Shown: piece by piece, positions 54,401 through 64,000 of the stretch
How positions within the stretch are numbered: position 1 is the first letter of the stretch
Layout: each line of letters opens with the position of its first letter
Assembly (NCBI GenBank): GCA_958510875.1
Contig: OY294068.1
Location: 25,524,297-25,588,296, forward strand
Source: Endomychus coccineus
Lineage: Eukaryota > Arthropoda > Insecta > Coleoptera > Endomychidae
DNA: 64,000 nt
Direction: 5' to 3'
Position numbers and translations under genes: made by a program
The notes under the pieces: generated by a model
Seen by the model: the letters and a program-made list of their open reading frames with translations, nothing else
What the model was told of the DNA's origin: nothing
The model's database searches: none

Positions 54401-56639
54401 GACATATACTTCTAACGATTATGTTGTGTAATCAAAAAATGCCAAGTTGAGTTAATACAAGTTTAAAATGTAAGTTTGGGGAAGTATGACTTTTTATACT
54501 TGCCAGTGGTAAACGTTTTCGTGAAAAACATTTATTTATGTGTTTTTGATCTATAATTTCTGTTTTCTATTTTCTAATTATTTTGTTTGTCCTTTTATTT
54601 TAATTTAATTTGTTTTAATTTCAATTTGCATAACTCTGAAAATATTGTGATCGTATTTATTAGAAGTAGGTAGTTTGCCTCTATTTTTATAATGAAGTAT
54701 TATAGACTCTCCTGTATGTGTTAACAATAAATCAATAATCAATTTGATTAAATTCAACAAAATTCGAAAATATCGATGAATTACTCTCAATCAAATACCA
54801 GATTCGATAGAAGCAATTGAACAAAACGTGGAATCAGAAACTCATCTGATAATCTTTCATTTTTCTTTATAAAAGAGGAAAGCGTAGAAATTGTGACTTG
54901 TTTTTACAAAATGTGCATGACTACAGCTTAAGAGTTTCACTTGTTTGTTTGTTTGTTTGTTCGTAATTTCAGACATTTTGGCCTTAATTCAGAACACCCA
55001 CTACCAGCTACTCCACTAAAAATAGCGAAATGAAAACATCACAGCGAATCATCAGATAAATTATCAACTTCTTTATTCTAAAAGTAACTAGGTACTTTGT
55101 TACCGCGTACTAACTAATAAATATGTTATTTAATAACAAACCATAAAATTTGACGTTTGAAATTCGCAGCCATGTGATATTCCCAGTTTATACTGTGCAG
55201 TTTTTATTTTTCTTATAAACATCAAGTTTTGAAATACACATTCAACGTGTTTTTGTATATGGCCCCGATGGTGTTTGATCTTTAACGATGTTGCTGTTGC
55301 GTTAATTTCTATAAAATAGAGCTTGATTGAAATCGGCTTTACGCCCTTGGAAATTCACGCAACTGGCTTATTTGATCACAAGATGAGAAATTTATGACAT
55401 AATACGCTAACGGATTGGATGTTATTAGTTGAATCGTGCGCACCAATCTAGCAGGAATACAAATTAACAATGGCCGTGATATGGCTATGCTTGGCCATAG
55501 ACAAATAATTAACAATTCGCTTGTTTGATGTATTTTCGAAAGTCGTCAGTAGCCATTGCTACATTTGAGCAACGAAAAATGAATAATCTGTTGAATAACC
55601 TTATTTTACCAATGTGTTGCATATGAAATCAAACTCTCTTCATTCTTTAATAATTACTTATTTCGAAATCAAGACTAAATGAGTTCAAAATTTCGGAAAA
55701 CTAACTCAATTGTATAGATTGAGATGCCTTATTTATAATGGGTTTTCTAATAGGGGCACTAAAAATCTTTCAACTGTCAAACCATGTATGTAGTGACATT
55801 TATGGATTATTCTCATGTCAGAATCTCTTGGGAATGTTTGCCATTCAATCATATAAATATACACGCTCTTACAGCGTTTTGCAAATTAATCAAATTTATT
55901 ACCAAAATGATGTAAGACAGTTTACCTCACGTAAAGTCAAATTTATGGTAGTCAAAATCGTTCTACTCGATCCACGAATGAAGTCAACCTTTCCATTACG
56001 TGATGTTCTAGTACTATAGAGAGAAAGAACACTAGATATGAATATCTATGACTTTCTCAATCAACACCGCGGCGAATGTTGAGAAATGATATTGGCCTAC
56101 ATGCTTATAGCGAAGTAAATCTGTCAGGAAAATATGGCTTTTGTGGAAAAAATTACCGAAGGTATTTTTTTTATAAATCGTTAGAGAAGCTTCATACCAA
56201 AAAAATGTGCCCTCATCCTTGGGTATTTTTGGGAATATCAAAATGATTGAAGATTTTATTTTCCGCGAGAACGGTAGGTCGTAGAGAAAAAAATTGTGGT
56301 AGGTTTAACGGATCCTCCGTGGTTGATATTTGAACAATATTAGGTTCCATCATTGATAACATCAAAATGTACTGATATAATAAAATGTATAATATTTCAG
56401 ATACTTTTTGTTTTTTTTTTTAATAAAAAGGTATAGTATTCTTGAAGATAAACCGAATACATCGACCAAACGGTACGTAACTTCCATTTAAGATTTCAAG
56501 AACACCTTAGATGTTTCCGCCTCAATAAACATATCATAATCCGAATAAAAGTAACCAACTCCTAGAATGCAATCATAATGTCGCTCATACCCCTGATACA
56601 TTACATATTCAAGATGTCAGGAAATTTTATCGCTAGAGT
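54401..56639. other. 2.2 kb without a recognised gene
   Basis: AT-rich. A short (TTTG)n run lies at about 54939-54960. 55738-56019 is open on the plus strand, without a recognised domain. Confidence 0.4.
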
Positions 56640-56644
56640 TATGT

Positions 56645-56837
56645 ACCTAGTAGCAATACTGTTGAAATGTCGTTTTCTTTGAAAAATATCCCATAATATA
56701 TGGTAACCTGGAATATACAATCGAATTATAGAATATTGAAATTTTTAAATATAGAACTATTCCATTCCATTGCATCATTTGTTCAGAAAGTGACAACACC
56801 GCGCACCTTTTATGAATGGGGACTTGGTTCTGTACAT
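56645..56837 (+). mobile_element. P-like short element, truncated copy (plus)
   Basis: It matches 5740-5935 (TAGAAGCAATACCGTTGAAATGTCG region, CCTGGAATATACAATCGAAT, CATTCCATTGCATCATTTGTTC). It is cut on the left at about 56645, and on the right by the inverted copy that starts at 56838. Confidence 0.8.
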
Positions 56838-57335
56838 AGACCTATTATCCTAGGGAGACGAAACATCTCATTCATAAAACTCCATTTGACTTGTCGCAAT
56901 GATTACATGAAGTATGACAAAGAAAACCAACGGATCTTTGTCGTCGAGTCATAATTACTCCTTATAGGCAACGCTGTAACTATGATTGAAAACTTGGTAC
57001 CACTTGTAAGGCAACACCGCTTCGAAATAGCTACGAGAAATACGGCAGCTGTCAAATTGCGTAGTACAGAACAAAGTCTCCATTCATAAAAGGTGCGCGG
57101 CGTTGTCGCCTTCTGAACCAATGATGCAATGGAATGGAATATATTTTTTTCTATATTTAAAAATTTGAATATTTTATAATTCGATTGTATATTCCAGGTT
57201 ATCATAAATTGTGGAATATTTTTAAGAGAAAACGACATTTCAACAGTATTGCTTCTAATATAACCAATAAATAAAGCTATGAATGTTTTATAATAATTAC
57301 AAATCTCAATCCTGCACACAGAACAACTAATAAAT
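56838..57335 (-). mobile_element. P-like short element, 5'-truncated copy (minus)
   Basis: It starts at the intact end CATAGACCTATTATCCTAGG and runs in reverse orientation relative to 5538-6162, down to CACACAGAACAACTAAT. About 110 bp of the far end is missing. It begins inside the preceding plus-strand copy, so one element has landed in another. Confidence 0.85.
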
Positions 57336-58211
57336 AATATGAACATTCAAACGAGAACATCATTCTAATAGGTAACATATTCAATATAATAACTATTTCA
57401 GCTAACGCATGAATACTGCACGACATTTCAAATAATTGTGATAATTATATTTAGGTATATCATAAACGTCATAGAGTTATAAATTGTCTTCAGGGCTGAA
57501 TTTCAATGCAAAATTGATCTCACTATTCCCTTGGGTCTCCAATTAAATTTAATGAAGGTTGTCTACAAAATCACGCAATGTTTCCGAACTTCTACGTGTG
57601 TTAAGACCTATATTTACGCAAGAATAGCTTGAAAAAAAGCCCATCATGTCTTAAACCCACAGGCATTATCTAAATTTGTTCTTAATAGTATACAATAATC
57701 ACAAAATGGAGGGAATCATAAAAAAATTACACTTGATGGAAATATATTCTACCTTTTAAGATGTAGGTACTCCGTCAAATAGAATTGGATGATGCTAAAT
57801 TCGGCACAACAAGCTTCTCCACCCAATCAAACAATCAAGTTCTATGAATCTGATAGAAAAATTGTCGTTATTATTCATCGCGTAGCAAATTGTTGTTGTC
57901 GTTCTCATTCGCTTAGGTAACAAAGTTAGAATAGGTCTAATGCTTATCTCAACTACTTGAAACATATCTTCGTAGATACTAAATGGATATTGTTCTTATG
58001 AAATATCTAGAAAGTTCAAAGTTCGAAATTGAACCTAACTAAAAAGCCGTAACTATTCTAAAGGTGGTACGTGTTCAGAAAATCGGGGTTTCACACATCC
58101 AGGCTGTTCATTGTAAGGAAAAAACGCTGTGATCAATTGATCACGTGACTCCCCTCACTTTTGATACCAAAACTGTTTTCAGACACTCTTGTTAGTCAAA
58201 TGTAAAGTGCT
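57336..58211. other. No gene recognised
   Basis: AT-rich. No motif. Confidence 0.4.
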
Positions 58212-58258
58212 TGTATGAACAGAGAATATATTGGAAATAATTTATAAACCGCTATTGA
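58212..58258 (-). repeat. Dispersed repeat, third fragment (short)
   Basis: AGAGAATATATTGGAAATAA and AAACCGCT are the reverse complement of 17580-17615. Confidence 0.6.
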
Positions 58259-58264
58259 AATATG

Positions 58265-59500
58265 CCTCTTTGATATGGTGGCCTAAGACACAACAAAGAG
58301 GGACCATGACAAGACTAATCCAGGTCAAGGTCAAAAAATTGTAGGTCTTGGGATCACTAGGGCTATGAAATCTACGGCCCCTACAGCAATGGAGACACTG
58401 CTGGGATTGCCTCCCCTTCACTTGGTGGTCCAGGGAGAGGCAAAGATTGGTGCCTTCAGAATACATAACACACTGGATAATGTTCACATTGGGTCAGGAC
58501 ACATGAGCATCGCGTAAAAATCGTGACCAAGAACGTGTTAGGCTTGAGAAAAGATCACATTTCAAAATGATACTCTTTTGACAACATGTTCAAGGTATCA
58601 ATACCAGATAGAACTGAATGGGAATACACAAGCCTAGGCACCATTTTACAAGGAAAGATTTGATACACAGACGAGTGTCTAATACTAAAAAAAAGTGCAG
58701 GTGCAGGAGCATACTCAAAAAACCCAAAGACTGGCTTCAGATATTCATTGGGCAAACAAACTTCCGTTTTCCAAGCAGAGGTACATGTAATCCTTCAATG
58801 CGTGAAGGAAAACAATCGCACATCGAAGATGAGCAGACCATGTATCGACAAACAGTCAGGCTTCATATAAAACAATGAGAAGTCAAGAAGTGGTATCCCG
58901 ACTGCTATGGACATGCAAAGAGAAACTGGAAGCACTGGCAGAACGGAACCACGTTAAGCTGATCTGGGTACCGGGACATCAGGGAACTGCGGGCAATGAA
59001 AAAGATGACGAACTTGCAAGAAGAGAGTCGGAAAATGTTCCAGATCCAGAACAAACAACAGCAGTACCAAAATGTAAAGCACGAAGATCTGTAGAAGACT
59101 GGATCATCCTGGAAAACCAAACAGAATACTGGGAAACAATCCTAGGAAACAAACACGGGAAAAACTACATCAAAAGGACCGTGTCACAAAAAAACGACAG
59201 ACCTATTTACATTAAACAGGCAAAAAATAAAAGTCGTTCATGACTGGCCATGTGCCAGTAAAGGGGCACCTTAACGAGATGGGACTGTATAATGGTAACC
59301 TCGATGCAGACTGTGCGGTAAGGATCCAGAAACAGTAGCTCATATACTGTGTAAATACGAGGCACTGGACAGCAAAATACATTAAATTTTTGGGGAGCCT
59401 AGAGGTGGACCCGAATTATACTGTGAACAAACAATACAAGTAAAATACAATGGACCAGCAGGCCTAAGTGTCACCAGAGGCAACAGGCAGATGATCCTAC
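58265..59500 (+). pseudogene. R1-like non-LTR element, RT C-terminus and RNase H
   Basis: 58340-58480 reads LGITRAMKS-like and METLLGLPPLHLVVQGEAKI followed by GAFRIHNTLDNVHIGSGH in shifting frames. RNase H follows: SAGAGAYSKNPKTGFRYSLG, then KQTSVFQAEVHVILQCVKEN with its catalytic Glu. The frame 58875-59243 gives HVKLIWVPGHQGTAGNEKDD then ELARRESENV, with the catalytic Asp in place. 59310-59400 gives CRLCGKDPETVAHILCKYEA, a CCHC-like knuckle. It ends near 59500. The overall layout is close to the minus-strand relic at 22000-23721, but it is a different family. Confidence 0.85.
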
Positions 59501-60160
59501 ACAGTGGGTGAAGTTTTTAGTGAGTATGCCTGGAAAAGTGACTCTCATGGTAGACCATGAGATTCAAGGCTCATAACTTCCTCATAAAGGGTTTTCTTCA
59601 CCTCCGCAGACAAACAAAAATCATCTACTTACAGAACAATCAACCGGATGTTATATGCTGTTGCAGATTAGAGCCATCGCTATATAATTCTTCGAGGAAT
59701 ACTCTCTGAAGCTGGAACTGAAGGCAGTGTTATGTGGTCATTCACATTGTAACATTCAAAAGATATAAAAGATAAATTCATATACTTCCAATTCAGTAAA
59801 ACAAGTAGCTCCTGTATTTCAATAAAATCATTTTTTGGAAACAAAATTGTGAAGCAATATTTAGTTTCTTACATATCATTTGAAAGATACAAATAATCAT
59901 TTGAAGCTTAGATACATGATACAGCAGCTTGCTTTGCAGAATTGTGCTTTTAATCACCACCTGGAAGCACAGCATCATATTTTAGCTATATGCGATATGT
60001 ATCGAGATCATAATATAAATAATCATTATTTGTAAAGTTATAACTACAAAAACGGTTAGCAGCAGCGGGAATAAAGTTTTAACGTCCCACAATTCCCATC
60101 TATTTTCTCGTTTGTGCAGCATTTCTTAAAGGAACCTAAAACTCAATATTATATTATTGT
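59501..60160. other. No gene recognised
   Basis: 3' flank of the LINE relic. AT-rich. Confidence 0.4.
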
Positions 60161-60164
60161 TATT

Positions 60165-60300
60165 ATGTTTCGAACCGTCTTACGGGTCAAATATAAATGA
60201 TTGTAGGAACAGTATACTCCATGTAACATTGAAATTGTATCCAAATGTTCTACATAATGTATTTTACAACTCTATGTTTCATGTTGACACTGCTGTCAGG
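60165..60300 (-). repeat. Dispersed repeat, fourth fragment
   Basis: Reverse complement relative of 17490-17630 and 28930-29045: TCCATGTAACATTGAAATT, TCTACATAATGTATTTTACA and ACTCTATGTTTCATG. Confidence 0.75.
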
Positions 60301-60685
60301 TTGACTCACAATTATACACACTATAATATAACCTTCTTTTATACTGACCGTTATTGTCACATCAACTCTCAAAATGTACCACAGAATCAATAAGTCCAGG
60401 GCTATTGCACATAATAAAAACATAACACAGATCATGACGTCACATCGATGTCGTCACTTGAATCTCAAAATTAGAACATAAGTTCAATAGTATTTTGATT
60501 ATATCCAAATAATAATAATAGTTTATAGCTTAGCTCAGATGATGACACTATGTGTTGAAACATACAGGGTGTTCCATCTCAGACGAGCCACTCCGTATAT
60601 TTCTTATCCCATAGTGAGCGGAAAAATCTCCCGAAACACGTCGAATGATTTTGTTTGGGGGACATCTTTTGACGTATATTTGAGG

Positions 60686-60797
60686 CATTCGTATAAAAAT
60701 TGAATTGTGTTGTCATGCTTACAATGAAAAAAATTAAATCTGCGTGTTTAAATCAAATGTTCAAATTGTCCTCCATTGACTTCCATACAATAATACA
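60686..60797. repeat. Left 112-bp inverted repeat of the DD41D element
   Basis: Reverse complement of 61985-62096, with very few differences: CATTCGTA-AAAAATTGAATTG, GTTGTCATGCTTACAATG, CATTGACTTCCATACAATAA. Confidence 0.9.
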
Positions 60798-60963
60798 TTC
60801 TCTCAAACTAATAAATAAAAAAACAGCAACATTTCCTTATGTTGCCTTCATTTTTTGTTCTTAGAAGGTGTTTATCTGGTCTTAACGTTTCTTCGATCAT
60901 TTCATGATTTTAATCAATCTGTTGAGTTACTACTTTGCTGATTTGTTTAAAATTTCAAAAAAT

Positions 60964-62034
60964 ATGGTGTACACATTGCAAGAACGTGTTGAGCTGGTTA
61001 GCCTTTATTACCAAAATCAAAATTATGCCCAAGCGGCTGCAAGGATATTTAACGAAAACCATCCTGAACGTAGCTTTCGCCATAAGTACGTAATGGAATT
61101 GATTTCAAAATTTCTGGAGACGGGTTCAGTAATGGATAAAAAAAGGGCACCAATTGGAATTGTTAATGATGAAGGAGCAGCTATGGCGGTTTTGGGACAT
61201 GTCCAACTTATGCCAAACACGCAATCTGTACGACAACTTTCTGCAGCTTCCGGTATTAGCCAATCTAACGTTTTCAGAATTTTACATAAACACAAATTCC
61301 ATCCGTACAAAATTAAATTAATTCAGGAATTAAATGATGATTGGGATCGAAGGCAAGAGTTTTGCGAAATTATGGTCGAGCGTATCAACAATAACCCAAA
61401 TTTCTTGTACAACGTTTGCTTTTCTGACGAATGCACTTTTTTACTTAATGGAGAAGTTAACCGGCATAACTGTAGAATTTGGAGCGATTCAAATCCTCAT
61501 GTATTTCGAAAAGCTCACACTCAACATCGGGAAAAGCTGAACGTTTGGGTAGGAATTTTGGGAGACCACCTAATTGGACCTCTGTTTATTCCTGGTAATT
61601 TAAATGGCGAAATTTATCTTAAAATGTTGGAAAATGCGATTGATCCGTTAATAACTGAACAATTAGAAAACGATCCTCTACTACTTGAACAACAATTGCA
61701 TTTCCAACAAGACGGAGCTCCTCCTCAGTACGCCGCACCAGTTCGCCAATACCTCAATTTGCAATACCCCGGTCGTTGGATTGGAAGAAGAGGTCCTATG
61801 GAGTGGCCTGCCCGATCTCCTGACCTGAACCCTCTGGACTTCTTCCTGTGGGGACATCTTAAGTTCAAGATTTTTGTGACTCAGCCTGAAAATTTGGACG
61901 AACTACGCCAACGAATTGTAAATGAGTGTCGTCAAATAACTCCAATTATGCTGAACCATGTTAGAGACGGTTTTCAGTCAAGATTGTATTATTGTATGGA
62001 AGTCAATGGAGGACAATTTGAACATTTGATTTAA
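60964..62034 (+). CDS. DD41D transposase, full length
   Basis: 356 residues from MVYTLQERVELVSLYYQNQN. An in-frame ATG at 60904 would add 20 hydrophobic residues and is less likely. Domains in order: an N-terminal helix-turn-helix with YAQAAARIF and SVRQLSAASGISQSNVFRIL, about residues 5-120; then the DDE core, with NVCFSDECTFLLNGEVNR (first Asp, near residue 157), HFQQDGAPPQYAAPVRQYLN (second, near 254) and WPARSPDLNPLDFFLWGHLK (third). Forty-one residues lie between the second and third Asp, the hallmark of the rosa/VISITOR group. No stop or frameshift is present, and all three catalytic residues are seen. It is expected to act in the nucleus in cut-and-paste transposition at TA sites. The C-terminal 16 codons also lie in the inverted repeat. 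Confidence 0.9.
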   Translation: MVYTLQERVELVSLYYQNQNYAQAAARIFNENHPERSFRHKYVMELISKFLETGSVMDKKRAPIGIVNDEGAAMAVLGHVQLMPNTQSVRQLSAASGISQSNVFRILHKHKFHPYKIKLIQELNDDWDRRQEFCEIMVERINNNPNFLYNVCFSDECTFLLNGEVNRHNCRIWSDSNPHVFRKAHTQHREKLNVWVGILGDHLIGPLFIPGNLNGEIYLKMLENAIDPLITEQLENDPLLLEQQLHFQQDGAPPQYAAPVRQYLNLQYPGRWIGRRGPMEWPARSPDLNPLDFFLWGHLKFKIFVTQPENLDELRQRIVNECRQITPIMLNHVRDGFQSRLYYCMEVNGGQFEHLI

Positions 62035-62096
62035 ACACGCAGATTTAATTTTTTTCATTGTAAGCATGACAACACAATTCAATTTTTTTACGAATG
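61985..62096. repeat. Right 112-bp inverted repeat of the DD41D element
   Basis: It covers the end of the transposase frame (YYCMEVNGGQFEHLI and stop) and about 60 bp of the 3' region. Confidence 0.9.
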
Positions 62097-62205
62097 TGAT
62101 TTTTTGAAGATTGCTTAAGTTTGTAAAAAAGGCTTAATAAAAATGAGCTTGGACATTCTATAAATAACCAAAATATTCAAGGTGGCTCATTCGAGCAACA
62201 AAATT

Positions 62206-63410
62206 AATTTTTGGCGAAAACGGTTCATCAAATTTACGTTTTTCATACACCGTTGTAAAGAGGCTTCCAAGACCTTTCAAATGACGTATCACTCAACCCA
62301 TCTCCCCTATTCAATTTTGAGGGGTTGAAGCGCCCCCTATGTATGTAAGCAATAGTGGATAATAAAAACATTCATTGTTTATTTAGTGTAAATTAGTGGT
62401 TTTATTTCCATAACTTTATAAGTTAAAAATTTATTTACACATTCTTAATTGCGAAACTACTCAATACAAACATGAATAGGTAAATCATGTTGGATACTAA
62501 GTCTTGATGAATAAATTCATATTCGAGGAGGTTCAAGATGTGTTCATTAATATTCAACAGATGCTTGTCTTCATTTGAACAACTACTTATAAGGAAGAGA
62601 TTTATTTATAAAGGTTCGCAAAATTAAAAAGGTCTACGCATTGTCCATTTGCATTTGTCTCAGTTTTCAAACCTACATATTTGATAAGAACTGACAGTCT
62701 CGAGTGTTTTTGCGTAAATATTTTGCGAGACGCGAATGTCTCCGCTTCACTTTCAAGTCGGTCGGCAAACCTCAAAGCAAGTCAAAGCGCTTTTGTGGGC
62801 TAGGCCACTCTACCCACACTACGAATGTGAAAGTGCATTATATTTTGATGGGCTTTTCCTTGATTCAGTTCATTTTTATTCTTTGTTCGAATTGTACTTT
62901 ATATATTATAAGGTTATTTCTAATAGTTTTCTGTGATACCAACATATCTTTAATAGAAGGATTCTTGACTAGTTGATTTTACGGGCTACGCCCCGCTGTT
63001 AACAGTTTTTTATGTGCAACGCCTTTTCGAGGGTTTAGTCGGATAGTGCGTGGTAACCTTTTGGTGAGGCGTATGGGCACCTTTAGGTTGTCACTGTGAC
63101 AGACGTCGCTCTGGCAGTTGTAGGTTATATAGAGATGGGTACGCGTTTATAGAAAATTTTACTATTAGCACGTGTCACAAGTTATTCTATGGTTTGGATC
63201 GTATGTCACTTTGACATTCATAGGTTAGATAGATTGAGAGTGGTAGATATTCATAGAAGAGTATAAAATTGGAATGGAGTCAAATGTTAGTCGAAGGTAT
63301 AGTTCTAGAGTACTCTTTGGAATTTGTGACGTACGTCACTTGGCCAATTCTAGGTTATATAATTCAATCATTGAAACTTCAAGTATTGCAAAAGAAAATG
63401 CTCATAAAAT
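62206..63410. other. No gene recognised; faint repeats
   Basis: 62225-62345 is an old relative (inverted) of 2205-2330. In 63080-63370 the phrase TAGGTTA-ATA recurs three times (near 63121, 63222 and 63351), each after GTCAC or ACGTC, suggesting a degenerate tandem repeat of 100-130 bp. Confidence 0.4.
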
Positions 63411-63416
63411 ATAGTC

Positions 63417-63525
63417 GCTCTACAACTACATGGCTCCTCAAATACTATACAACAAATTAAAATATTGCAACTGTACTTTTCAAAATTAAAATGTCTTTGA
63501 ATCATCGATATTGTAGAATACAAAT
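63417..63525 (+). repeat. Direct repeat, first copy (second at about 63640-63745)
   Basis: Shared text is GGCTCCT-AATACT-T-CAACAA, then TTAAAATATT-GCAACT-TACTTT, then AATGTCTTTGAATCAT. The copies lie 223 bp apart. Confidence 0.8.
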
Positions 63526-63973
63526 TTAAAGCAACTCTATTTCTTCAAAAGTAGCCACCTATTTACAGTAAACAGAGGAAGATACACTATTGAAAACCGT
63601 TTATTTTCTCTGTACGCAGAAAAATTACATTCCATTTGGAACAACTTGGCTCCTAGAATACTTTGCAACAAATTAAAATATTTGCAACTTTACTTTGAAA
63701 TTAAATGTCTTTGAATCATTCATCTTCCTTTAGAGAATGCAACTTTTCAAATGTAAGGAGTCTTGTACCTGAAGTGTTCTTACCACTACAGTAATAACAA
63801 TACCTTAGTTTTTATTTTGTTGAATGATTCCTTGTTCTCTTAATTATTAACTATTGTTCCCTGTTATTTACTCATTTTTGTTCTTGGAATGTTGTTGATA
63901 TAATAATTAAATCAATAATTTTCTATGTACCTAAAGCGATAGTACAGTGGCTCACTAAATTAATAAACATAAA

Positions 63974-64000
63974 ACACGGTCGTACATACAGGTCCGGAAA
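63974..64000 (+). mobile_element. Left terminus of another CCACGGTCGTA element, cut by the window edge
   Basis: CACGGTCGTACATACAGG-TCCGGAAA matches the left end of the element at 53366 with three differences. The rest lies outside the window. Confidence 0.7.

Larger units (their letters stand above)
60567..62205 (+). mobile_element. DD41D (rosa/VISITOR-type) Tc1/mariner-superfamily transposon, probably intact
   Basis: The left end is CAGGGTGTTCCATCTCAGAC followed by GAGCCAC. The right end has the related GGTGGCTCATTCGAGC near 62181-62196. An inner pair of inverted repeats of 112 bp (60686-60797 and 61985-62096) is almost identical and includes the last 16 codons of the transposase. The single transposase frame is open from start to stop. 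The exact outer ends and target TA are not fixed. Confidence 0.8.

Noticed and set aside
60904..60963. Upstream in-frame ATG adding 20 residues to the DD41D transposase
   Set aside because: The extension is AT-rich and hydrophobic, unlike the start of related enzymes. MVYTLQER is the better start.
1..64000. CRISPR arrays, operons, riboswitches, rRNA or prokaryotic genes
   Set aside because: Both strands were read. Direct repeats here are transposon or satellite units and no prokaryotic signature is seen.

Overview
The window looks like nuclear DNA of an insect (order not resolved). It is AT-rich, with short stop-riddled reading frames, introns, TATA/initiator promoters and AATAAA signals. 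It carries typical insect transposon lineages: mariner, Tc1, DD41D, P-like, hAT, Penelope-like and several non-LTR clades. Nothing prokaryotic is visible. Almost every recognisable coding stretch is a transposable element, usually broken by stops and frameshifts. Only one long reading frame is intact, a 356-residue DD41D transposase at 60964-62034. Two or three short stretches could be host exons: 33328-33441 on the minus strand, about 49245-49458 on the minus strand, and the duplicated exon-like stretch at 1108-1305.

Layout. 1-1310: dispersed and tandem repeats and a duplicated exon-like block. 2500-5320: three fragments of one non-LTR family around a Penelope-like GIY-YIG fragment. 5538-6162: a short P-like element with an exact 8-bp target duplication. 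7140-11010: a hammerhead-like motif, then a Penelope-like reverse transcriptase split by a 2.5-kb hAT element. 11790-15990: RNase H and reverse transcriptase relics. 20545-21579: a Tc1 relic. 22000-25310: two R1/LOA-like non-LTR relics, one interrupted by a probable solo LTR. 25807-28350: an hAT relic holding two nested insertions, a 198-bp palindromic hammerhead insertion and a 1561-bp hAT with perfect target duplication. 28340-38820: more non-LTR relics, a candidate host 3' exon and a P-element transposase fragment. 39282-43350: an OTU-protease fragment and two inverted-repeat elements, one of them foldback-like around a tandem array. 43921-45409: two LTRs head to head. 45453-51242: mariner and hAT deletion derivatives and repeat arrays. 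53366-54396: a 1-kb element with inverted ends. 56640-57335: further P-like copies. 58250-59500: another non-LTR relic. 60567-62200: the intact DD41D element. 63974-64000: one terminus of a further copy of the 1-kb element.

How parts relate. Several families have an autonomous-looking relic and short derivatives in the same window: the P-like transposase fragment with the P-like short elements, mariner fragments with a 781-bp internally deleted mariner, and two deleted hAT copies with perfect target duplications. The most unusual objects are hammerhead ribozyme-like motifs. The clearest lies at 25943-25974. Its predicted cleavage point falls at the edge of a 47-bp perfect palindromic arm, and the insertion is flanked by a 10-bp direct repeat.

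Limits: all family assignments come from reading motifs by eye. No database search, alignment or folding program was run. Boundaries given without a target duplication are approximate.
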